DNA of 64,000 bases from Marinobacterium zhoushanense (lineage in GTDB: Bacteria > Pseudomonadota > Gammaproteobacteria > Pseudomonadales > Balneatricaceae), in contig NZ_BMIJ01000002.1 of the NCBI RefSeq assembly GCF_014641945.1, forward strand, positions 248,001-312,000, written 5' to 3'. A model generated the notes under the pieces. The model was not told the DNA's origin, searched no databases, and saw nothing but the letters and a program-made list of their open reading frames with translations. The position numbers and the translations under genes were made by a program. This document shows positions 57,433-64,000 of the stretch, in pieces; within the stretch, counting starts at the first letter, position 1; each line of letters opens with the position of its first letter.

Positions 57433-58692
57433 TTAAATCAGGGCCGTGACCAGATCGGGTATTGCCGCCAGCAATACCAGTGTCACCAGCGTTGCAAACA
57501 GAAACGGCACCAGTGAACGGAAGATTTTCATTGGCGGCACACCGGTCATCGAACTACCGATGAACAAGCCCGCCCCCACTGGAGGCGTCAGCAATCCCAT
57601 CACCAGCGTCAGACAGACGACAACGCCAAACTGATAGGGGCTAATACCGAACTGCTGTTGCGCGATCGGCAACAGAATCGGCACCACCAGAATCAGCGCC
57701 GCGATACCATCGATCACCATGCCCACCAGAGTCAGCACACCCACCACCATCAACAGGAATACAAAGGGATCCGAAGTTTGCTGGGCTATCCAGGCCGCAG
57801 CTGTCTGAGGAATCTGCTCATACACTACTACCCAACCGAATACACCAGCGGCTGAAATCAGCATGATCACCATGCCCGAGTTCAATGCCGTGCGTCGCAG
57901 AATCTCCGGAAGATGCGAGTATTGCAGGTCCTTGTAGATGTACTTGCCAATGAGCAGTGCAGCCAGAGAGGCCAGCGCTGCCGATTCAGTCGGCGTAGCC
58001 AGACCGGTCAGAATGCCACCAATAATGACTACCGGAATCAGGCCTGCTGGCAAGCCCATTAGCAGGTATTCACGACGTTTGGCACGATCAGGCCACTCCC
58101 CTTTGGGGTACTGTTGAAGCAGGCCCACCACCGCAATGACGAGGAAAAACAGCAGGGACATCAGAAGCCCCGGAATTATGCCGGCAATAAACATCTCGGC
58201 AATAGGCACCTGGGCCAACACACCAAACAATACAAACAGCATTGAGGGTGGAATAATTGGCGATAGCAGCCCACCTGCCGAGGTAATCGCTGCCGCATAG
58301 GAGCCCGAGTACCCCTCTTTCTCCATCGCTGGCACCATGGCACGAGACATGATCGCAATCTGCGAAGCTGCTGAGCCCATGATGGCCGCCATCATCATGT
58401 TCGCCACCAAGTTGATGTAGGCCAGGCCACCACGGAAACCGCCCACCAGAATGCGAGCCATGTTGATCAATCGAGTGGTTAAACCACCTTCGTTCATCAG
58501 TTCACCGGCTAACATAAACAGGGGGATTGCCAGTAAACCATAGCTTTCAATGGCACCAAACAATTGCTGTGGATAGGAGTCAAATAGAACCGTATTACCG
58601 GATGTCGATATATACCAAAGCGCTGTTAACGCAAGTACCAGTGCTATTGGAACAGAACAGAACAGAAGAATTAGAAACACTGCAAATGTCAT
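57433..58692 (-). CDS. dctM: TRAP transporter large permease
   Basis: A 419-residue inner-membrane protein with twelve predicted helices, the DctM-type large permease of a tripartite ATP-independent periplasmic transporter. Typical segments are IPLFMLAGELMNEGGLTTRL, GGLAYINLVANMMMAAIMGS, and ATPTESAALASLAALLIG. It forms the ion-driven translocator together with the small permease, whose gene overlaps it by four bases (ATGA). The substrate is decided by the binding protein encoded upstream. Confidence 0.95.
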   Translation of the reverse strand: MTFAVFLILLFCSVPIALVLALTALWYISTSGNTVLFDSYPQQLFGAIESYGLLAIPLFMLAGELMNEGGLTTRLINMARILVGGFRGGLAYINLVANMMMAAIMGSAASQIAIMSRAMVPAMEKEGYSGSYAAAITSAGGLLSPIIPPSMLFVLFGVLAQVPIAEMFIAGIIPGLLMSLLFFLVIAVVGLLQQYPKGEWPDRAKRREYLLMGLPAGLIPVVIIGGILTGLATPTESAALASLAALLIGKYIYKDLQYSHLPEILRRTALNSGMVIMLISAAGVFGWVVVYEQIPQTAAAWIAQQTSDPFVFLLMVVGVLTLVGMVIDGIAALILVVPILLPIAQQQFGISPYQFGVVVCLTLVMGLLTPPVGAGLFIGSSMTGVPPMKIFRSLVPFLFATLVTLVLLAAIPDLVTALI

Positions 58693-59237
58693 ACTGCGAC
58701 TTCCTTAAAAAAAGCGGCTTTTTTAAGGCTGCCGAGCATATTATTAAGCGCATGAAGGCTTAGCGAAAAAGAAAAAAATGGCAGTATCAACCAAGGCCAT
58801 ATTTTCTTAATTCCCAAGGTGTTGGTTTTTTCCGAATACAAAAAATTAAATGTATCACCCTGGTAAGCTTTTATATCAAAGCCAAAGCTGGCAAAAGTCC
58901 AAGGATCTAGCCAACGCCAGCACAATACTAACAGCGCAACAGCGAAGCTCAGAATCAGCAGATCTGAAACCAGTTGCATCCAGGCCTGAGAGCGTTTGCC
59001 CAGTAGCTCGACCAGTAGCGTCACGGCTATTACCTGGCGGTGCTTAAGTGCAACAGAGGCCGCCAGGAAGGTGGTCCAGACCATGGCGTAGATCGCCAGC
59101 TCATCCACCCAGTAAATCGCCATGCCCAAAGAACGGCTGGCTATGTTCAGCAGGATCAGCAGAGTAACGACTGCAGCCATTACAGCTGCCAGCCCCATCT
59201 CGAAACGAACCAGCCGGTCGGATATGAAATTCAACAT
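58689..59237 (-). CDS. dctQ: TRAP transporter small permease
   Basis: A 182-residue DctQ-type small permease with four predicted helices. It carries the conserved stretch YWVDELAIYAMVWTTFLAAS and, after it, ALKHRQVIAVTLLVELLG. The ATG at 59237 has GGGGAAG upstream; a TTG nine codons earlier is less likely. Four-base overlap with dctM indicates coupled translation. Confidence 0.92.
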   Translation of the reverse strand: MLNFISDRLVRFEMGLAAVMAAVVTLLILLNIASRSLGMAIYWVDELAIYAMVWTTFLAASVALKHRQVIAVTLLVELLGKRSQAWMQLVSDLLILSFAVALLVLCWRWLDPWTFASFGFDIKAYQGDTFNFLYSEKTNTLGIKKIWPWLILPFFSFSLSLHALNNMLGSLKKAAFFKEVAV

Positions 59238-59290
59238 CAGACTTCCCCATCCCACAGGCACCAAGGCCTGCGGGGTACTGGCTCAGAGGA

Positions 59291-60277
59291 TCAGCTGCCT
59301 TTGATCTCGGCGACCGCTTTTCTCAGGTTGGGCAGAGACGGCGCCTTGGGTGCCCAGATCTTCTCCCACTCGGTAATGGCATCAGCGAAGTCGTCTTTAT
59401 TGGCTTCACTGATCGTGATGTTCAGGCCACGTAGCTCCTGCTCCTGCTTTTTCTCCAGAGCCTGAAAATGGTCGATCACTGCATCCAGTTGAGCACGCAT
59501 ACTTGTCTTCAGCAGCTCACGATCGTCCTTGCTCAGATCTTTCCAGACACGACCGGATACGACACCCACCATCGGAAACATCATGTGGTTGGATATCAGC
59601 ATCTTGTCGGAGCGATCGTAGAATTTGAAGATCAGGATAGAGTCAAAATCCATATCGATGGCATCGATCTGACCGTTAGCCAGTGCGTCATATACGGCTG
59701 GCAGCGGCATCGGAGTCGGTGCGGCACCGGTTGCCTTGTAGAAATCACGAATGGGCTCGAAAGGCGTAATACGCAATTTTTTGCCTTCGAGGTCAGCAGG
59801 ACCCTCCAGCTTGTCACGGCTCATTACCTGACGCAGACCTGCCATGCCGTAGCCGACACCTACCAGACCAGCTTCAGAAGGCAGCTGACTCAATAGGTCA
59901 GTTGCGGCTTCGGATTTAAGCAAGGCTGCAGCCTGATCAATATTCTCGACCAGGTAAGGTGCGTATAGCGCACCAAAATCAGGCACACGGTTTGAGATCT
60001 CGGCAACCGTCAGAAACGCCATATCTAGCGCACCAGTCTGCAACTGCTGCACCATCTGGGCTTCATTACCCAGCTGCTGGGACGGGAACACGGCGATACT
60101 ATGTTCACCACCGGACTTTTGCTTCACATCTTCAGCAAAGGCTTCTGCCGCCTGAGTCCAGCGATGCGGTGGAGGTGTGATCAATCCGAGGCGGAAATCG
60201 CGAGCCTGTGCAGGCAGTGTCATCATCAGGGCCAAGCCACCCGCCATCACGGAAGTCATTAAGTGTTTCATCGACAT
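59291..60277 (-). CDS. dctP: TRAP transporter solute-binding protein
   Basis: A 328-residue periplasmic DctP-type binding protein with a Sec signal peptide (cleavage expected after LPAQA). Family features include RWTQAAEAFAEDVKQKSGG, LADMAFLTVAE-like DMAFLTVAEISNR, and the ligand-contact region LEGKKLRITPFEPIRDFY with the conserved Arg that binds a carboxylate. The ligand is therefore probably an organic acid. GGAG lies six bases before the ATG at 60277. It is the first gene of the leftward P-Q-M set. Confidence 0.93.
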   Translation of the reverse strand: MSMKHLMTSVMAGGLALMMTLPAQARDFRLGLITPPPHRWTQAAEAFAEDVKQKSGGEHSIAVFPSQQLGNEAQMVQQLQTGALDMAFLTVAEISNRVPDFGALYAPYLVENIDQAAALLKSEAATDLLSQLPSEAGLVGVGYGMAGLRQVMSRDKLEGPADLEGKKLRITPFEPIRDFYKATGAAPTPMPLPAVYDALANGQIDAIDMDFDSILIFKFYDRSDKMLISNHMMFPMVGVVSGRVWKDLSKDDRELLKTSMRAQLDAVIDHFQALEKKQEQELRGLNITISEANKDDFADAITEWEKIWAPKAPSLPNLRKAVAEIKGS

Positions 60278-60657
60278 GTTTAACTCCATTAGTCTGCTTA
60301 CCGGCTATTCCGATAATTGTGGTACTCGATGGATCCAGAGCCGTGCCTTTCTGTAACAAAAACCGACACAGGTCACTCTCAAACACTTACTGCCGCTGGG
60401 GCATCATCTTTCCGCAGCTAGCAATAAGCAAATAACACGCCATTTTTGTAAAAGCCGGATAGATCCGCTTTTTACATGTTCAGAAGCACATCAAACATGC
60501 TTCATCAGTAAGGCAGTCTGGCTTTCTACCTGTTCAGCCAGTTCAAGGACCATCCCCCCAAACTGAACAGGACATCATCCCAGCCAACCGAACAGTAGAT
60601 CACCTGACTCAGCAAATCGCAATTCAATCAAAGGCTTGAATTATCTTTCCTACCCGC
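60278..60657. other. Intergenic region between the TRAP set and the formamidase-like gene
   Basis: About 380 bases without a credible gene. The part next to dctP should hold its promoter; an AT-rich stretch lies around 60410-60480. I found no strong hairpin or tandem repeat. Confidence 0.55.
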
Positions 60658-61512
60658 TTACACAGCTGAAAGTTGAAGCACATCTTCAACCAGCATACCT
60701 CCTTCGCGATACATTTCATCCATCACTGAGTAATGATCAGTATCACTTACTGCCTGAAACTGAACCTCAAACCCTCTGGTTTCCAGATAATTCTGGTAGG
60801 TGCGTGATTGACGGTGAAATTCCTCAGATTCCAAGGCTCCAACACGTAAACGAACCGGAGTTTTAGCCACAGGAGCAAGCTTAAGAGGACTTAGCAATTC
60901 AACTTCTCTCTCAGTTAGCTGCAAGTCAGGCTGTAACCAGGAGTGAGGAAAAGGCCCCAGGTCGAACAGCCCACTGATTGCAACTGCCCCCTTAAGCACA
61001 TCCGCAGGCAGGCCGTAATCTGCCTCCCAGTCTGTACTCAACACCATGCCAACCAGATGCCCACCGGCAGAATGACCGGAAACGGTAATGTTGTTTCGAT
61101 CTGCCCCCAAACGTTCGGCGTTATGCCAGGCCCAGGCGACTGATGCTCGCGCCTGACGCACAATTTCGGACATGGATACCTGTGGACATAGCGCATAGTT
61201 CACAACCAGAGTCGTGATACCCGCCGGAACCAACTGACGTGCAACAAACGCAAAGTCTTTGCTGCTACACGCTCGCCAGTAGCCGCCATGCAGAAATATA
61301 TGTAAGGGAGCACCTTGCTGCTGCGCTGAGAACACATCGACATGCTCAGCCAGCGTTGGCCCGAACTGCTCGGTCCGAGCTACGTCCACTACATCCAATG
61401 TATCCTGACTCAAGCGCACATACTCACCAATGACCTGTTTGGGGTCCTTGCCGAGCATGGGGTTGTACGCCTGGCTAATCTCGTCGCTACTTGTGAAGGA
61501 ACGGTACAACAT
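60658..61512 (-). CDS. Alpha/beta hydrolase, kynurenine formamidase-like
   Basis: A 284-residue serine hydrolase. The oxyanion-loop motif HGGYW, the nucleophile elbow GHSAGG and the late DTDHYS His region match the alpha/beta-hydrolase type of kynurenine formamidase (AFMID-like, distinct from bacterial KynB). These enzymes hydrolyse N-formyl aromatic amides such as N-formylkynurenine or N-formylanthranilate. No signal peptide is visible. It lies 34 bases after a TRAP large permease gene on the same strand, so it is probably co-transcribed with that transporter. The exact substrate is unknown; other carboxylesterases of this fold are possible. Confidence 0.82.
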   Translation of the reverse strand: MLYRSFTSSDEISQAYNPMLGKDPKQVIGEYVRLSQDTLDVVDVARTEQFGPTLAEHVDVFSAQQQGAPLHIFLHGGYWRACSSKDFAFVARQLVPAGITTLVVNYALCPQVSMSEIVRQARASVAWAWHNAERLGADRNNITVSGHSAGGHLVGMVLSTDWEADYGLPADVLKGAVAISGLFDLGPFPHSWLQPDLQLTEREVELLSPLKLAPVAKTPVRLRVGALESEEFHRQSRTYQNYLETRGFEVQFQAVSDTDHYSVMDEMYREGGMLVEDVLQLSAV

Positions 61513-61545
61513 CTGCTAACCTCACGAATAAATCAGTGCCTGATA

Positions 61546-62823
61546 TCAAGACAAGAAGGGTATAAGCGCCAGCGACAATGACGGAATAAAAGTCACCAGT
61601 AAGAGCGCCACCAGACTTACCAATACAAATGGCAGCACACCCTGGAATATTGATTTCATTCCAACACCCGTAATGGCATTGACCATGAAAATATTAATTC
61701 CGAAAGGCGGCGTAAAAAGACCAATCGACAGATTCATGGTGATAATGATGCCCAAGTGAATAGGATCAACACCAAAACTGGTTGCAATCGGCAGCAATAA
61801 TGGACTGAACAAAAGCGTTGCCGACATGGTATCCATAAAACAACCAACCAGCAGCAGCATCAGGTTTATCATCAAAAGAATCTGCCACTTTTCAATATCC
61901 ATACCGCTTACCCAACCCGATAACTGAGCCGGAACACCGTTAACGGTCAACACCCAACTGAATAAACCGGCCGCGGCTACAATAATCAGAATTTGTGCCG
62001 TGGTGTACATAGAAGAGACCGCAATATCCCACAGCTCGCGCATGGATACATCACGATAGATCACACAGCTGACGATAATCGCATAGACACAGGCGATACC
62101 GGCCGCTTCAGTGGGTGAAAAGATCCCTGCATAAATTCCGCCCAACACGAATATCGGCATAAAAATCGCCAATATCACGCGTCTGGACTCACGCCAGAAC
62201 TTGATTAGCGAAAACGACTCGCCCTGACTCTGAGCGGCGTTCTTGCGCGAGTAATAGTAGATGTACGCCGCAAGCACGAGCGCCAGTACCAGCCCCGGCA
62301 AGATGCCGGCCACGAACAGCTTGGTAATGGACTGCTGCGAGGAGATGCCGTAGAGAATGAGTACGATGGACGGGGGAATCAACTGGGCAATCGCCGCCGA
62401 AGACGATAGTAGCCCTGTGCCGAAGTGAGGGCCATAGCCTTCTCTCTGCATCGGCGGGTAGACCAGGCGCCCTATTCCGGCCACGGTGCCTACAGACGAA
62501 CCGGAGATTGCACCGAAGAAGGTAGAAGATCCGAGGGTGACAAACCCCAGCCCGCCTTTTGTCTTCCCAAGTAAGGACATTACCCAGTCGATGATACGTT
62601 TGGACATACTGCCCTTTGCCATCACCTCCCCTGCAAACAGGAAGAAAGGAACGGACAGCAAAGAGTAGGCCCCCAAGGAGCCAAAGATCGCCTGATGGAT
62701 CGCCTGACCCGGCATGTCCATGACGACGACAATCGACACGGCAGCCGTCACCATCAGCACCATGAAAATTGGAAAGCCCAGAGACAGAAACAGAACGGGT
62801 AGTGCGAAGATAAGAAAGTCCAT
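61546..62823 (-). CDS. dctM: TRAP transporter large permease
   Basis: A 425-residue DctM-type large permease with twelve predicted helices. It includes VPFFLFAGEVMAKGSMSKRI, GGLGFVTLGSSTFFGAISGS and IFSPTEAAGIACVYAIIV. It is related to but clearly different from the permease at 57433-58692, so this is a second transporter and not a recent copy. The start overlaps the stop of the small permease by one base (TGATG). Confidence 0.95.
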   Translation of the reverse strand: MDFLIFALPVLFLSLGFPIFMVLMVTAAVSIVVVMDMPGQAIHQAIFGSLGAYSLLSVPFFLFAGEVMAKGSMSKRIIDWVMSLLGKTKGGLGFVTLGSSTFFGAISGSSVGTVAGIGRLVYPPMQREGYGPHFGTGLLSSSAAIAQLIPPSIVLILYGISSQQSITKLFVAGILPGLVLALVLAAYIYYYSRKNAAQSQGESFSLIKFWRESRRVILAIFMPIFVLGGIYAGIFSPTEAAGIACVYAIIVSCVIYRDVSMRELWDIAVSSMYTTAQILIIVAAAGLFSWVLTVNGVPAQLSGWVSGMDIEKWQILLMINLMLLLVGCFMDTMSATLLFSPLLLPIATSFGVDPIHLGIIITMNLSIGLFTPPFGINIFMVNAITGVGMKSIFQGVLPFVLVSLVALLLVTFIPSLSLALIPFLS

Positions 62824-63353
62824 CAGCCCACCCTCTTATTCGACAGCAAGAACTCAAGCATATTTACAAGGGTAGATACGGCCATTGCCATAAACCCCAA
62901 AAACAGCGCGGCATGGGGTATATACATGGGAATACCCGCGACATTACTGGTTTGACCAAAACTATACATCAGACTGACAGCTTTGAAAGACTCATTAGCC
63001 ATATAGAGTGATAGCGCACAGATTGAGCTCCAAATAACAAAATCGTAAACAGCCTTTAGCGGACCTTTTAGATAATCTGAAAAAAGCTCGACTCTCAGAT
63101 GACCATTGTTCAAAGCAACTTTTGCGGCCCCAACAAAAACCACCCATATTAATATGAAAGAAAGAGTTTCTTCTGCCCAGGCGATGGAGCTATCAAATAC
63201 ATAGCGCCCGATCACATTGGCAATATTAATCATGATTGCAACCAGTATGCCTGTGCCAATAATGAGGGAGTATCCCTTATCCAGCTGACGCCTAATAACC
63301 GACACCCTTGTGGGCATGGCCACATCCTCGAATACTTCTGCTTTTGCATTCAT
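62823..63353 (-). CDS. dctQ: TRAP transporter small permease
   Basis: A 176-residue DctQ-type small permease with four predicted helices and the conserved SIAWAEETLSFILIWVVFVG, followed by ALNNGHLRVELFSDYLKG. I chose the ATG at 63353, preceded by AAGG eight bases upstream; a longer start at 63395 would run through the intercistronic hairpin. The hairpin between this gene and the binding-protein gene may adjust their relative expression. Confidence 0.9.
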   Translation of the reverse strand: MNAKAEVFEDVAMPTRVSVIRRQLDKGYSLIIGTGILVAIMINIANVIGRYVFDSSIAWAEETLSFILIWVVFVGAAKVALNNGHLRVELFSDYLKGPLKAVYDFVIWSSICALSLYMANESFKAVSLMYSFGQTSNVAGIPMYIPHAALFLGFMAMAVSTLVNMLEFLLSNKRVG

Positions 63354-63370
63354 AACCAAGACCTTAAATG

Positions 63371-63396
63371 CATGGGCCTGTTTCCACAGGCCCATG
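63371..63396 (-). terminator. Intercistronic hairpin between binding protein and small permease
   Basis: An 11-base perfect stem CATGGGCCTGT / ACAGGCCCATG (63371-63381 with 63386-63396) with a TTCC loop. It has no T run, so it is more likely an mRNA-stability or partial-attenuation element that favours the binding protein than a full terminator. Confidence 0.65.
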
Positions 63397-63400
63397 GTCC

Positions 63401-64000
63401 TTAGTATTTATTCGAGATTTCAACCAGCTTCTGGTACAACGCCAGAGACTCAGGCTTGGCTGCAAAGACCTCAGTCGTTGCCGTTTTACCGTTCTCCAGC
63501 AACTGCTGACTGTCCGCGGCATCCAGCTGATGTACGGTGACACCCTCTGTGGTCCAGGCATTCAGGGCAAGACTGTTCTTTTCAATGACGTGAGCCTGCA
63601 TCTCCTTGTCCAGCTCACGGCTAGTGTCCAGCACCAGCTGCTCAAGCTCATCCGGCAGCTTGTTCAAAAAGCCCTTGGAGGCAAAAGCCGCAATCGGGTA
63701 CTGAATTTCACCGGTGATGGTCAAATGATCGGCAACAGTCTGCATCTTCATGGCGCCCATGGCCAAAATACTGCTTCGCACGCCATCAATAGCGTTGTTC
63801 TGCAGACCCGGCACCATTTCAATGAACGGCATGGGAACGGCAGAAGCCCCCAGCAGCTTCAACTCCTTGTCTTCGAGATCAGAGCCGATAGAGCGAATCT
63901 TCATGCCGTTAAAGTCAGTCAACTTCACAATCGGCTTCTTGGACGCGTAGGAGCTACCGCCATAGACCCACAGACCTATGCCGGTCACACCGTTTTTATC
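63401..64000 (-). CDS. dctP: TRAP transporter solute-binding protein, 5' end outside the window
   Basis: The C-terminal 199 residues of a periplasmic DctP-type binding protein. The start and signal peptide lie beyond 64000. Typical features are DFNGMKIRSIGSDLEDKEL with the conserved Arg of the carboxylate site, VPMPFIEMVPGLQNNAIDG, and a closing LYQKLVEISNKY. It is the first gene of the second TRAP set, which ends with the formamidase-like hydrolase. Confidence 0.92.
   Translation of the reverse strand, partial: DKNGVTGIGLWVYGGSSYASKKPIVKLTDFNGMKIRSIGSDLEDKELKLLGASAVPMPFIEMVPGLQNNAIDGVRSSILAMGAMKMQTVADHLTITGEIQYPIAAFASKGFLNKLPDELEQLVLDTSRELDKEMQAHVIEKNSLALNAWTTEGVTVHQLDAADSQQLLENGKTATTEVFAAKPESLALYQKLVEISNKY

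Overview
The window is one contiguous piece of a GC-rich (roughly 60 % by eye) Gammaproteobacterial chromosome. Protein families and gene neighbourhoods (YchJ, exonuclease I, a pitrilysin-type M16 protease, a DUF349 protein, PhaB, two TRAP transporters and a rhizobial-type glycerol ABC transporter) suggest a metabolically versatile, possibly marine, Oceanospirillales- or Pseudomonas-like bacterium. That placement is inference. I found no rRNA, tRNA, CRISPR array, insertion sequence or phage gene.

Layout. 1-11.6 kb: an M32 carboxypeptidase; a three-gene set (glyoxalase-like, YciI-like, SnoaL/NTF2-like); a MerR regulator with an FMN reductase; a P-loop kinase; then a tight leftward operon of a lipoprotein, a small protein ending in Gly-Gly with a ThiS/MoaD/ubiquitin-like C-terminus, a large DUF4132 protein, the remnant of an internally deleted saccharopine-dehydrogenase-like gene, and a DUF2269 membrane protein. 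A methyltransferase and a group II truncated haemoglobin follow. 11.6-25.7 kb: a complete glycerol regulon, with an iron-type alcohol dehydrogenase, the glycerol ABC transporter glpSTPQUV, a divergent sigma-54 enhancer-binding regulator, glpK, glpR and glpD. 25.7-40.2 kb: mostly housekeeping (Tim44-like protein, EamA permease, K+ channel with a DUF6394 protein, M16 protease, exonuclease I, YchJ, DUF349 protein, PhaB, MATE pump). 40.3-47 kb: a DUF1329/DUF1302/RND(MMPL)/YCF48-like set of the kind linked to handling of hydrophobic compounds at the envelope. 47.4-57.4 kb: a stand-alone cyclic-nucleotide-binding protein, an AraC regulator, a chemoreceptor, and an indole-oxidation operon (iifABCD type) with a SphA/MetA-like outer-membrane protein and a divergent AraC regulator. 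57.4-64 kb: two TRAP transporter sets, one carrying a kynurenine-formamidase-like hydrolase; the last gene runs off the window.

How it works together. Glycerol would enter through GlpSTPQUV, be phosphorylated by GlpK and oxidised by GlpD, with GlpR sites recognisable in front of glpD and more weakly glpK. The ABC operon appears to have its own sigma-54 promoter (GG-N10-GC), with TTGAACAC repeats upstream that could bind the divergently encoded activator. The right-hand third looks like an aromatic/indole catabolism and sensing region: oxidation of indole towards anthranilate, an outer-membrane channel candidate, paralogous AraC regulators, a chemoreceptor, and TRAP uptake systems with a formamidase.

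The most unusual items are the Gly-Gly-tailed beta-grasp candidate coupled to DUF4132, the complementary degenerate ATPase sites of GlpS and GlpT, the sigma-54 control of glycerol uptake, and the indole/TRAP/formamidase island.
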